DNA of 64,000 nt from Saccharospirillum sp. Its GTDB lineage: Bacteria; Pseudomonadota; Gammaproteobacteria; Pseudomonadales; Natronospirillaceae. The DNA lies in NCBI GenBank assembly GCA_022565595.1, contig JAIUML010000001.1:186001-250000 (forward strand). The letters are read 5' to 3'. Within the stretch, counting starts at the first letter, position 1. The number at the start of each line of letters is the position of its first letter. Positions 32,247 through 41,031 of the stretch are shown here, piece after piece. The notes under the pieces are model-generated. The model saw only the letters and a list, made by a program, of their open reading frames with translations. It did not search any database and was not told the DNA's origin. The position numbers and the translations under genes are program-made.

Positions 32247-33845
32247 TCACTCGCCAGCTTCTGTGTGGGCCAGCTCGCGCAGCCGGCCTTTCAGAATTTT
32301 GCCGGTCGCCGTCGCCGGTAACTGCGTCATGATGTGTATTCTGTTGGGGCGTTTGTAAGGCACCAGTTGGTCCTTGATGAATTCATGCAAAGCCTGCTCG
32401 GTGATGCAAGAGCCGGGGTCACATTGAACATAGGCAATCACCTCTTCATTGCCAGCCACCTGGCGCCCCACTACTGCCGAAAGAACGACTGACGGATGAC
32501 GGTTCAGCACGGCTTCGACATCGGGCGGGTAGACATTGAAGCCGGATCGAATGATCAGTTCCTTGCTGCGGCTGACAATATAAAGCTGCCCCTGACCATC
32601 AACACGGGCAATGTCGCCAGTATTCAGCCACCCATCGGTGGTCAAACATCCTCTGGTTGCCTCTGGCTGACGATAATACCCGAGCATGATGTTCGGGCCG
32701 CGCACCCATAGCTCTCCCAATAAGGTTTTTGGTGCTGGCTCTCTGTCCTCAACCGTGGGTTGCAGCCGGTATTCCAATAAAGGCAGCACCTTGCCGACGG
32801 TGTTGTCTTGTGGCTGCTCATCGATGCGCGTCTGACTGATGGTTGGGCTGGCTTCGGTGAGGCCATAACCGTTATGGAGTGTCAGCTTGAACAACGCTTC
32901 CACCCGTTGTTTGGTTTCCAGATCCAGGGGGGATCCACCGGCAGAAATATAAACCAGCGACTCAGCTTTCAGAGTGCGCTGTCCGGTACGAAGGTATTCC
33001 AGAGTTTTGGCATACATGGCGGGTACGCCCTGCAATACGGTGATGCCCTCTTGCTCCAGAGCATCAAGCATCGCATCAACATTGAACTTCGGTACCGTAT
33101 AAAGACAGGCACCGTTGTATAACGACCCCATGCACACCGAAGACAACCCGAACACATGCGACATCGGCAACACACCGTAGACTCTTTGCCCTTGCGTCAG
33201 GTGGCGCATGCCACCAGAAATGGACGCGATATAAAGAATGCCACGATGGCTGAGCATGACGCCTTTGGGGCGACCGGTTGTACCAGAGGTGTAGATCAGC
33301 GCAGCCAGTTGGCGATGCCCTTGCGCATACACCGGGTCTGTTTCTGTTTCGTGCAGAGCGCTGATCATCAATTTGCCCAGACTGGCATGGGCATAGCCTG
33401 CTGCACTATGGCGTCGGCCGTGTTGTTCGGCTTCTGTTGACCCATCCGCCATATAATAAGTGCGCCTGGGCTGACAGTCGGCTGCAATGGCATCGATTTC
33501 ACTGGCCGAAAGCCTTGGGTTAACAATGGCGATACTGGCGTCCATTTCCGTCACCGCCAACAGCAACACCACCAGAGCTCGGCCATTTTCGCTGACCGCC
33601 ATAATACGATCACCCGGTCGAATGCCCTGCTCCGCCAACCAGACTTTTGCGGCCTTTAGCTGATCCGACAGCTCTTTGTAGCTCCATCGTACCGCGCCAT
33701 CAACCAGTGCAGGTTGATCGGGAAATCGACGAGCATTGTCGTGAATGCGCGTGCTGAGACGATCCGGCAGTTCAGCCACCAGCTCACTGGCACAACGGCC
33801 GAATATCTGTTCATCCGGCGCCTGATGAGGCGTTGCCCAGTTCAT
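32247..33845 (-). CDS. AMP-forming acyl-CoA ligase
   Basis: A 532-residue class I adenylate-forming enzyme. Core motifs are the phosphate loop YTSGTTGRPKGVML, the A5 motif NGYGLTEASP, the A8 hinge TGDIARVDGQGQLYIVSRSKE and the catalytic lysine at A10 in PATATGKILKGRL. It activates a carboxylic acid to its CoA ester through an acyl-AMP. The gene overlaps the acyl-CoA dehydrogenase stop by 1 bp (TGATG), so the two form an operon on the minus strand. The context with beta-oxidation enzymes and a TAXI-TRAP transporter points to import and activation of a carboxylate. Chain length or ring identity is not evident. Confidence 0.9.
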   Translation of the reverse strand: MNWATPHQAPDEQIFGRCASELVAELPDRLSTRIHDNARRFPDQPALVDGAVRWSYKELSDQLKAAKVWLAEQGIRPGDRIMAVSENGRALVVLLLAVTEMDASIAIVNPRLSASEIDAIAADCQPRRTYYMADGSTEAEQHGRRHSAAGYAHASLGKLMISALHETETDPVYAQGHRQLAALIYTSGTTGRPKGVMLSHRGILYIASISGGMRHLTQGQRVYGVLPMSHVFGLSSVCMGSLYNGACLYTVPKFNVDAMLDALEQEGITVLQGVPAMYAKTLEYLRTGQRTLKAESLVYISAGGSPLDLETKQRVEALFKLTLHNGYGLTEASPTISQTRIDEQPQDNTVGKVLPLLEYRLQPTVEDREPAPKTLLGELWVRGPNIMLGYYRQPEATRGCLTTDGWLNTGDIARVDGQGQLYIVSRSKELIIRSGFNVYPPDVEAVLNRHPSVVLSAVVGRQVAGNEEVIAYVQCDPGSCITEQALHEFIKDQLVPYKRPNRIHIMTQLPATATGKILKGRLRELAHTEAGE

Positions 33846-34996
33846 CAGCTGGCATCTCGCACCATGTTGCGAGCAATCACCAGCTGCTGTATCTGACTGG
33901 TGCCCTCGTAGATGCGGAACAGCCGAACGTCGCGGTAAAACCGCTCTACAGCGTACTCGGCCATGTAGCCTGCCCCACCGTGAATTTGTACCGCCCGATC
34001 CGCGACCCGGCCGACCATTTCCGAGCAGAACAACTTGCTGCAGGAAGCCAGGGTCGACACGTTTTCGCCGGCATCCTTGCGTCTGGCACCGTCAAGCACC
34101 ATGCATTGGGCGGCATAGCTTTCGGTTTTGCAGTCGGCCAGCATGGCTTGCACCAATTGCTGATCGGACAGTGGCACACCAAATTGCTTTCTTTCCATGG
34201 CATAGCGCAGAGACTCTTCGATCAAACGGGTCGCAACCCCGACACAGACCGCCGAAATATGCAGCCGCCCGCGGTCGAGCACTTTCATCGCTGTTTTGAA
34301 GCCCTGACCTTCTTTCAGGCCAATGATATTGGCCGCCGGCACGCGGCAGTCCTCAAAAATAATGTCGCAAGTGTGGGAGCCTTTCTGACCCATTTTCTTG
34401 TCGATCGCACCGCGCGACAACCCTGGCGTATTGGCTTCAACAATAAAAGCCGATATACCGCCGGCGCCCTTGTTCGATGGGTCGGTGCGAGCCATGACGG
34501 TAAAGAGGTCTGCTTCCGGCCCGTTGGTGATATAGCGCTTGGTACCATTCAATACATAGTGGTCACCATCCAGAGTAGCGGTGGTTCTCAAGCTGGCGGC
34601 ATCGGAACCCGAATCGGGCTCAGTCAAACAAAAAGCACTGATGATGTCGCCCGTCGCCATGCGCGGCACATAGCGCTCTTTTTGCTCGTCGGTGCCGTCT
34701 ATCAGAATACCCTGAGCGCCAATGCCATTGTTGGTTCCGAAAATGGACCGGAACGCTGGCGACGCTTGGCCAATTTCCATCGCCACCAGCACCTCCTCTT
34801 CCATGGTCATGCCCAGGCCGCCATAAGCCTCGGGTATCGCCAGACCAAAGAGTCCGATCTCTTTCATTTCCTGAAGGATATCGGCCGGCACCTGATCCGT
34901 TTCGGCGAGTACCGCCTCGTTGGGAATCAACCGTTCGCGCACAAACTTTCTCAAGGTACCCAATATCTGGTCCAGTGTTGCCTGATCTCTGATCAT
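33845..34996 (-). CDS. Acyl-CoA dehydrogenase
   Basis: A 383-residue FAD flavoprotein of the acyl-CoA dehydrogenase family. It shows AFCLTEPDSGSDAASLRTTA (FAD and substrate loop), KRYITNGPEADLFTVMARTD, FGVPLSDQQLVQAMLADCKTE and VQIHGGAGYMAEYAVERFYRDVRLFRIYEGTSQIQ, with the usual catalytic Glu in YEGTSQ. The start at 34996 was chosen because family members begin with a helix like IRDQATLDQILGTLRKFV. A longer reading to 35056 has no Shine-Dalgarno sequence. It is divergent from the 3-hydroxyacyl-CoA dehydrogenase gene across a control region with a TTCCGC palindrome. It performs the first oxidation of the activated acid. Confidence 0.92.
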   Translation of the reverse strand: MIRDQATLDQILGTLRKFVRERLIPNEAVLAETDQVPADILQEMKEIGLFGLAIPEAYGGLGMTMEEEVLVAMEIGQASPAFRSIFGTNNGIGAQGILIDGTDEQKERYVPRMATGDIISAFCLTEPDSGSDAASLRTTATLDGDHYVLNGTKRYITNGPEADLFTVMARTDPSNKGAGGISAFIVEANTPGLSRGAIDKKMGQKGSHTCDIIFEDCRVPAANIIGLKEGQGFKTAMKVLDRGRLHISAVCVGVATRLIEESLRYAMERKQFGVPLSDQQLVQAMLADCKTESYAAQCMVLDGARRKDAGENVSTLASCSKLFCSEMVGRVADRAVQIHGGAGYMAEYAVERFYRDVRLFRIYEGTSQIQQLVIARNMVRDAS

Positions 34997-35023
34997 GGTC
35001 GCTCTACTCCGCTCGATTCTTGT

Positions 35024-35040
35024 ATTCCGCTGTGCGGTAT
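35024..35040. promoter_or_regulatory. Candidate IclR operator (copy 1)
   Basis: ATTCCGC (35024-35030), TGT, GCGGTAT (35034-35040) is a near-perfect 7-bp inverted repeat in the divergent control region of the acyl-CoA dehydrogenase and hydroxyacyl-CoA dehydrogenase genes. A further TTCCGC half-site lies at 35045-35050 and a GCGGAA half-site at about 35117-35122. The same palindrome occurs at 42217-42231. Confidence 0.5.
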
Positions 35041-35172
35041 TATCTTCCGCATACATTGCGCCGAACTTTTACATAGCCTAGGATGTCAGTCAATGTTTAG
35101 AATTCAGTTTTTCACTGCGGAACCGAGAATCCGTGTTTACCACTACAGACCACAACCATAGGAAAGCCAACC

Positions 35173-36714
35173 ATGTCGAGCCAAAGCCCTACCCCTGCCA
35201 ACAAGCCCCTGACGTTCCAACGACTGGGCATCGTCGGCACCGGCGCCATGGGACGAGGTATCGCGCAGATTGCCGCCGAGGCCGGTGTGGACGTCAAACT
35301 CTATGACCTGAACGCCAAAGCGACGGAGGCGGCCATCGACTTCGTCGCCGGGCTGTGGCAAAAAAAGGTCAGCAAAAACAAATTGACCGAGGACGATCAG
35401 AACCGCTTGCTGTCCAAACTGATGCCCAGCTCAGACATGACCGACCTGGCCGATTGTGAAGTCATCATCGAAGCCATTGTCGAAAAGGTAGACGCCAAGC
35501 AAAGCCTCTTTGTGCAACTTGAAACCCTCGTCAGCGAAGACACCATTCTGGCAACCAACACCTCCTCGCTGTCGGTGACGGACATAGCATCCGGCTGCGC
35601 CAGACCTGAGCAGGTGATCGGTTTCCACTTCTTCAACCCGGTTCCATTAATGAAGATAGTGGAAGTCATTCCTGGCGTGAAAACGGCATCACAGGTTCTG
35701 CAAAAGATGACCGACTTTGGTCAGCAACTTGGGCACTTCCCTGCCCGCACAACCGATACCCCCGGGTTTCTGGTCAACCATGCTGGCCGAGCCTTTGGTA
35801 CAGAAGCGCTGCGTATTCTGGCCGAGGGCAGTGCCAGCTGTGCGGATATCGATCGCATCATGACCGATCAGGGTGGGTTCAAAATGGGCCCCTTTACCCT
35901 GATGGACCTGACCGGGCTCGACGTCTCTGCCGCTGTCATGGAATCCATCTACAACCAGTACTACCAGGAACCTCGCTACCGACCCGCTCAACTGATCAAA
36001 CCCAGAGTCAGTGCCGGCCTGCTCGGCCGCAAAACCCAGGCAGGCTTTTACCAATACAAAGATGGCCAGCAAGTCATGCCGGAAGAGCCCCGTTTTGAAC
36101 GCACGGCTCCCTGCCCCGTCTGGATCAGCCCTGAGGATGAGTCCAGTTGTTCACTGCTGATCGGTCTGGTGAAAACCGCTGGCTGGCCGATGGCCAACTC
36201 GGCCGATGACCCGGATGCACTGTGCCTGATCACGCCCTGGGGTGAAGACATCAGCGACTGCGCACTGCGCCAGGGTTTGCCACTGGGTCGCACCCTTGGC
36301 ATCGACATGCTCGCCGGCCTCGACAAACGCCGCACGGTGATGAGCAGCCCGGCGACCGAACCCGACTTTACCCGAGCCGCCATGACCCTGTTCAGCGAAG
36401 ACGGCAGTTTTGTGACACGCCTGAAAGACAGCCATGGCTTCGTGTTGCAACGCATCATCGCCGGCATCGTCAATATCGGCTGTGACATCGCCCAGCAAGG
36501 CATCGCCGAACCGCAAACCATCAACAAAGCCGTGGAACTGGGCCTGGGTTATCCCAAAGGACCACTGGCCCTGGGGGACCACTACGGCCCGGCCAAAATC
36601 CTCACAATATTGCACAACCTCTATAACGCCAGTGGCGACCCACGCTACCGACCCAGCCCCTGGCTGCGTCGTCGAGCAAAGCTGGGTCTGCCACTCACTA
36701 CCGAAGAACTCTGA
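35173..36714 (+). CDS. 3-hydroxyacyl-CoA dehydrogenase (PaaH-like)
   Basis: A 513-residue NAD-dependent 3-hydroxyacyl-CoA dehydrogenase. The dinucleotide motif IVGTGAMGRGIAQIA lies near residues 20-34. TNTSSLSVTDIA and the catalytic GFHFFNPVPLMKIVEVIPG follow, then TPGFLVNHAGRAFGTEALRI. Two C-terminal 3HCDH helical domains are present, the second with ELGLGYPKGPLALGDHYGP. The double C-terminal domain and length of about 510 are typical of the PaaH/PaaC (phenylacetate pathway) and short-chain diacid types rather than the 280-residue enzyme. It is co-directional with the thiolase 24 bp downstream and divergent from the dehydrogenase-ligase pair. It catalyses the third step of the acyl-CoA route. 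Confidence 0.88.
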   Translation: MSSQSPTPANKPLTFQRLGIVGTGAMGRGIAQIAAEAGVDVKLYDLNAKATEAAIDFVAGLWQKKVSKNKLTEDDQNRLLSKLMPSSDMTDLADCEVIIEAIVEKVDAKQSLFVQLETLVSEDTILATNTSSLSVTDIASGCARPEQVIGFHFFNPVPLMKIVEVIPGVKTASQVLQKMTDFGQQLGHFPARTTDTPGFLVNHAGRAFGTEALRILAEGSASCADIDRIMTDQGGFKMGPFTLMDLTGLDVSAAVMESIYNQYYQEPRYRPAQLIKPRVSAGLLGRKTQAGFYQYKDGQQVMPEEPRFERTAPCPVWISPEDESSCSLLIGLVKTAGWPMANSADDPDALCLITPWGEDISDCALRQGLPLGRTLGIDMLAGLDKRRTVMSSPATEPDFTRAAMTLFSEDGSFVTRLKDSHGFVLQRIIAGIVNIGCDIAQQGIAEPQTINKAVELGLGYPKGPLALGDHYGPAKILTILHNLYNASGDPRYRPSPWLRRRAKLGLPLTTEEL

Positions 36715-36738
36715 TTGCCAAACTGACCGAGGTAAACC

Positions 36739-37944
36739 ATGCAAGACGCTTTTATATACGACGGCATTCGCACCCCCTTTGGCCGTTTCGGCGGGCAACT
36801 GGCCAGTGTACGACCGGACGACCTGCTCAGCCTGGCAATTCGCACCTTGGTGCAACGCAACCCTTTTGCACTGGGACAGTTTGAAGACGTGGTTGCCGGC
36901 TGCACCAACCAGGCCGGGGAGGATTCACGCAACGTGGCACGCCATGCCGGCCTGTTGGCCGGTTTGCCGGTCACGGTAGCCGGGCAAACCGTCAATCGCT
37001 TATGCGGCAGTGGTCTCGCCGCTGTTATCGATACCTCCCGTGCCATTCGTTGCGAAGAGGGCGCCCTGTACATCGCCGGTGGTGTCGAAAGCATGAGCCG
37101 CGCACCCTATGTGCTGGCCAAGGCAGAGAGCCCGTACGCACGCAATCAGACCATGTACGATACGGTCATTGGCGCCCGCTTTGCCAACCCACTCATTCAG
37201 GAAGCCTTTGGCAACCACAGCATGCCGGAAACCGCCGACAACATCGCCGCTGATCTGTCGCTGCCACGCGACCAGGCCGACGCCTTTGCCGAGCGTTCCC
37301 AAACACTTTACCAAAAGGCATTGGCGCAAGGCTTCTACACAGAAGAATTGCTGGAAGTCGAAGTCAGCCAGGGCCGTAAACAACCGACACTCAAGGTCTC
37401 GGCAGACGAACACCCACGCCCGGAAAGCAGCGCCGAAAAACTGGCAAAACTGCCGCCCTTGTTCAAAGAAGGCGTCGTCACCGCCGGCAATGCCTCCGGC
37501 ATCAACGACGGTGCCGCCGCCTTGATTCTTGGCAGCTACCAGGCAGGCGCTGATGCCGGCATCAAACCCAGAGGTCGTATCGTCAGTTGCGCCGTAGCCG
37601 GCGTGGAACCCAGAGTCATGGGGCTAGGCCCAGTACCCGCCTCGCGCAAGGCCCTCGCGCTGGCAGGCCTCACACTCGACGATATGGACGTCATTGAAAT
37701 CAACGAAGCCTTCGCCGTCCAGGTAATGGGCTGCGCACAACAACTGGGCATCGGTTTTAACGACGTGCGTTTGAATGCCAACGGCGGCGCCATTGCCATT
37801 GGCCACCCACTGGGCGCCTCCGGCGCAAGGCTGGCTTTGACTGCGCTGCGACAACTCGAAGCACAACAAACCCGATACGCCCTGGTCACCATGTGCATCG
37901 GCGTTGGACAAGGCATTGCCGTTATTATCGAACGCTGTCGCTGA
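36739..37944 (+). CDS. Thiolase, 3-oxoacyl-CoA acyltransferase (PaaJ-like)
   Basis: A 401-residue biosynthetic/degradative thiolase. The acylated cysteine lies in NRLCGSGLAAV near residue 90. The base histidines and second cysteine lie in AIAIGHPLGASGAR and VTMCIGVGQGIAVI, and EINEAFAVQ carries the substrate loop. The overall start QDAFIYDGIRTPFGRFGG matches beta-ketoadipyl-CoA thiolases (PcaF/PaaJ type) well, which would release acetyl-CoA plus a shortened or dicarboxylic acyl-CoA. It is 24 bp downstream of the hydroxyacyl-CoA dehydrogenase and is the last gene before a large palindromic repeat. Confidence 0.9.
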   Translation: MQDAFIYDGIRTPFGRFGGQLASVRPDDLLSLAIRTLVQRNPFALGQFEDVVAGCTNQAGEDSRNVARHAGLLAGLPVTVAGQTVNRLCGSGLAAVIDTSRAIRCEEGALYIAGGVESMSRAPYVLAKAESPYARNQTMYDTVIGARFANPLIQEAFGNHSMPETADNIAADLSLPRDQADAFAERSQTLYQKALAQGFYTEELLEVEVSQGRKQPTLKVSADEHPRPESSAEKLAKLPPLFKEGVVTAGNASGINDGAAALILGSYQAGADAGIKPRGRIVSCAVAGVEPRVMGLGPVPASRKALALAGLTLDDMDVIEINEAFAVQVMGCAQQLGIGFNDVRLNANGGAIAIGHPLGASGARLALTALRQLEAQQTRYALVTMCIGVGQGIAVIIERCR

Positions 37945-37980
37945 ATTCCCGTAGAACTATGTGGCCATATCGAGAAGTAA

Positions 37981-38093
37981 GCGACGGATACCGGGGGTGC
38001 CTCAGCAGGGGGGTCTGCAGCAGGGATGCTGCAGTCCAGGCTCCACGGATGGATACACGCCGACCCTGCAGAGGCACCCCCGGTAGCCGACGC
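37981..38093. repeat. Long intergenic palindrome, copy A
   Basis: Outer arms of 30 bp at 37981-38010 and 38064-38093 are imperfect reverse complements (core GATACCGGGGGTGCCTC against GAGGCACCCCCGGTAGCC). The interior holds an exact hairpin CTGCAGCA-GGGA-TGCTGCAG at 38015-38034 and a shared strand with GGCTCCACGGATGGAT. Two related copies occur at 45511-45633 and 50134-50247. Confidence 0.8.
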
Positions 38094-38163
38094 GGACCAC
38101 GGCCACCTGATCAACCCTGCAACTCCAGTTCCAATTGCATAAACAACAGAGTGATCCCTTCAA

Positions 38164-38949
38164 ATGACTGACGATCAAACCGAAGAAAAAGATCGCAACT
38201 TTGTGACTGCCCTGGCACGCGGCCTCGAATTGTTGCGTGCCTTTGAGGCCGGTGAAACCTATCTGGGTAATGGTGAGTTGTCCAAACGCACCGGCATCCC
38301 CAAACCCAGTGTGTCGCGGCTCACCTATACCTTGACCCAACTGGGTTACCTGAAGTACAGCAGTCACCTCGAGAAATACCAACTTGGCCCCGGCGTGCTG
38401 GCCTTGGGTTATCGTTTTTTTGCCAGTCATGGCATTCGTCAATTGGCTCGGCCCTATATGCAGGAACTGGCCAACTCGACTGACTGTGCCATTGCTCTGG
38501 GTGATGTCGATCGCAACGCCATTACCTACGTTGAGGTGTGCCAGGGCCCCGGGCCGCTGATGGTGCGTTTGGAAGCGGGTTCGCGCCTGCCGGTGGTCAG
38601 TACTGCCATTGGTCGTGCCTGGTTGTGTGGCATCAATGACGCTCGTCGTACGGCGTTTCTGGAGCAACTCAAAAAGGCCGACCCCAAGCAATGGAAGGCC
38701 GCTCAGGAGGTGATACAGAAAAGCCTGAGCGATTACCAGCAATATGGTTTTGTGTTTTCCGAAGGCGATTGGGAAACCGAGATCAGTGCCGTTGCGGTGC
38801 CCTTGATTCTGGAAGGCGGGTCGGAAGTCATGGCCATCAACTGTGGCGGTGCTTCATTGCGGCTAACGCATCAGATTCTGGTCGAGAAACTGGGGCCGCG
38901 TTTGAAACTTCTGGCCAACACCATTCAGAACGAATTGAAGCACGGTTGA
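38164..38949 (+). CDS. IclR family regulator
   Basis: A 261-residue regulator with an N-terminal winged helix (ALARGLELLRAFEAG, ELSKRTGIPKPSVSRLTYTL, then LGYLKYSSHLEKYQLGPGVL) and the C-terminal IclR effector domain. The latter has LIGRAWL-type and RLEAGSRLPVVSTAIG elements and a C-terminal ATVAVP-like strand ISAVAVPLILEGGSEVMAINCGG. Family members repress or activate degradation genes for aromatic and dicarboxylic acids in response to a pathway compound. It is surrounded by the acyl-CoA pathway genes and should control them. The TTCCGC-N3-GCGGAA palindromes at 35024 and 42217 are candidate targets. It is convergent with the TRAP permease. Confidence 0.88.
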   Translation: MTDDQTEEKDRNFVTALARGLELLRAFEAGETYLGNGELSKRTGIPKPSVSRLTYTLTQLGYLKYSSHLEKYQLGPGVLALGYRFFASHGIRQLARPYMQELANSTDCAIALGDVDRNAITYVEVCQGPGPLMVRLEAGSRLPVVSTAIGRAWLCGINDARRTAFLEQLKKADPKQWKAAQEVIQKSLSDYQQYGFVFSEGDWETEISAVAVPLILEGGSEVMAINCGGASLRLTHQILVEKLGPRLKLLANTIQNELKHG

Positions 38950-38956
38950 GCCAGCC

Positions 38957-40966
38957 TCAGGCTGGCAACTGGGTCTGTTTGATCTGGCTCCAGCGCGCCA
39001 TACCTATTGCCGGGAGCAGACAGGCTGCGGAGATCAGCAACAACTGCCATTGTGTGACCGGTATTAAATCGCCACCACCGGGCAAGGCCAGCGCCAGGCC
39101 AGCCACCAGAATGAGCCCGCGGATTACAACCTCCTGAAACACCCCATAGCCGAGTCGGCCAATGCCGATCATGTATCCTTGCATGGCCGAGGCAAAAAAG
39201 ACAATGCCGACAACCGCCTGCACAAACACAACGGAAATTTCCAGCGCACTGCCCTGCATGATCAGCGCCGGGTTCAATACAAACAAAAAGGGTATGAAGT
39301 AAATAACGCTGCCCAGTTTCATCGCCTGCAGCCCGGTTTCTATTGGGCGGGCGCCAGCGACTGTGGCGGCCGCAAAGGCGCCGAGTGCCACCGGCGGTGT
39401 AATAAAGCTGAGCATGCCCCAGTACAGAATAAAGAGATGCACCGCCATTGGATCGAGGCCAGCTCCCCGTGTGAGCGCTGGCGCCAGTGCCACTGCCAGA
39501 AAGATATAGGCGGCGGTCACCGTCATGCCGATGCCCAATACAAAACTGGTCAGCGCGCCCATCAACAGCAGCAGCAATATGCTGCCACCGGCGAGAAAGA
39601 TAAAGTCGTTGGCGATGGTGCCGGACAAGCCCGTTATCGACAAGGCTCCGACCAGCAAACCGACACCCACCAGAATCGCCGTCAACTCTGCAAACAGCTT
39701 GGCTGCATCGGTCAGTGCCATATAGGCTTGCTTCAAACCCCAGCGATGTTTTTTGGAAAACTGGTTCAGTACCAGTAATAGCGCTGTCGCGTAAAAGGGC
39801 GCCAGTGCTTCACGCTGCAATACCAATAACATCCAGACCAACAAGGCGAAAACGAAAATAAAGTACCAGCCTTCTTTCAGGGTGGTCACCAATGAAGGCA
39901 GCTCTACTTTCGGCAAGCCCTTCAAATCGTTACGAGCCGAGTAGGCGTCTATCTGAATAAAGAGCCCGAGGAAATACAGCACTGAGGGTATAACGGCTGC
40001 CAGAACCACCGCTGAATAAGGCACATTCAAAAACATCGCCATCACAAAGGCGGTAGCACCCATGACCGGTGGCATCAATACGCCGCCAGTTGAAGCGCAG
40101 GCTTCCACACCACCGGCAAAGGAGCGCTTCATGCCAATACGGCGCATGGCTGGAATCGACATGACGCCTGTGGTCAATACATTGCTGATCACACTGCCAC
40201 TCATCGAGCCCATTAAACCGCTCGAAAAAATGGAGACCTTGGCGGGCCCGCCGCGAACATGGCCGAGCAACGAAAACGCCAGGTTGATAAAGAAGGCACC
40301 ACCCCCGGTTTTTTGCAACACCACGCCAAACACCAGAAAACCGATAACCAATCCAGCAAAAGCCTGCAACGGAATGCCCATCACACTCTCGGTGCTCATG
40401 GTGTGGTACATGGCGGTTTCTTCGAGCGAGCTGGGAAAGGCCTGAATAGGCCCGGGCATGATATCTGCAACCAGCGGGTAAAGAGAAAAGGTGGCGGCAA
40501 TAATGGCAATGGGCCAACCGCCAGCCCGGCGAGCGGCCTCGATAATCAACAGCCAGAACAGGTAGCTGAAATAAATGGCGAGGTCTGGTGCAGCAAACGC
40601 CCAACCACGTTCCAGTATCAACTCGGCATGCATCACAAAGTATCCGCCCGTGATCAGCGTCAAACCACTTAATCCGTAGTCGTACCAGGAGACAGGCTTT
40701 GAGGAGAGTGATGCCGTCGCTGGCCAGAGCAAGAACACCAGTGGCAACAACAGAGCCACCACTGAATAGTAGAATTGTGTTTCCAGACTGGAGACAAACA
40801 AGAACCAACCGAAGTTGAACAGATAATCCAATGTCATCAGTAACAGCAGGCTGGTTACTGCTGCTGGCAACCAGGCCAAGGGCCCGGGCAACTGACGAAT
40901 GCGTACTACTTTTTCCGGATCTGGCTCGGCGCTATAGGCCGGGTCAGGCTGAGCATTGGTTGTCAT
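38957..40966 (-). CDS. TRAP transporter fused permease (4TM/12TM, TAXI type)
   Basis: A 669-residue membrane protein in which the small (4TM) and large (12TM) TRAP subunits are fused, as is typical of TAXI-type systems. Large-subunit motifs are seen: SIFSSGLMGSMSGSVISNVL, TTGVMSIPAMRRIGMKRSFAGGVEACASTGGVLMPPVMGATAF and MTVTAAYIFLAVALAP. It uses a Na+ gradient with the periplasmic binding protein encoded upstream (41032-42189). The neighbouring acyl-CoA pathway makes a carboxylate import role likely. A short hairpin GCCAGCC-TCA-GGCTGGC at 38950-38966 overlaps its end, facing the convergent iclR gene. Confidence 0.9.
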   Translation of the reverse strand: MTTNAQPDPAYSAEPDPEKVVRIRQLPGPLAWLPAAVTSLLLLMTLDYLFNFGWFLFVSSLETQFYYSVVALLLPLVFLLWPATASLSSKPVSWYDYGLSGLTLITGGYFVMHAELILERGWAFAAPDLAIYFSYLFWLLIIEAARRAGGWPIAIIAATFSLYPLVADIMPGPIQAFPSSLEETAMYHTMSTESVMGIPLQAFAGLVIGFLVFGVVLQKTGGGAFFINLAFSLLGHVRGGPAKVSIFSSGLMGSMSGSVISNVLTTGVMSIPAMRRIGMKRSFAGGVEACASTGGVLMPPVMGATAFVMAMFLNVPYSAVVLAAVIPSVLYFLGLFIQIDAYSARNDLKGLPKVELPSLVTTLKEGWYFIFVFALLVWMLLVLQREALAPFYATALLLVLNQFSKKHRWGLKQAYMALTDAAKLFAELTAILVGVGLLVGALSITGLSGTIANDFIFLAGGSILLLLLMGALTSFVLGIGMTVTAAYIFLAVALAPALTRGAGLDPMAVHLFILYWGMLSFITPPVALGAFAAATVAGARPIETGLQAMKLGSVIYFIPFLFVLNPALIMQGSALEISVVFVQAVVGIVFFASAMQGYMIGIGRLGYGVFQEVVIRGLILVAGLALALPGGGDLIPVTQWQLLLISAACLLPAIGMARWSQIKQTQLPA

Positions 40967-41031
40967 ATGGTCTACCAGTTAAAAAACGAAAAGCAAGCCA
41001 GTCTCCTGGCTTGCTGTCAGAACCGGCCCGG

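Noticed and set aside
33833-35161. Open plus-strand frame of 442 codons
   Set aside because: It is antisense to the well-supported acyl-CoA dehydrogenase gene and shows no family motif.
38950-38966. Hairpin GCCAGCC-TCA-GGCTGGC between iclR and the TRAP permease
   Set aside because: It is a short stem that overlaps coding sequence and lacks a T-run, so it is mentioned only in the permease entry.
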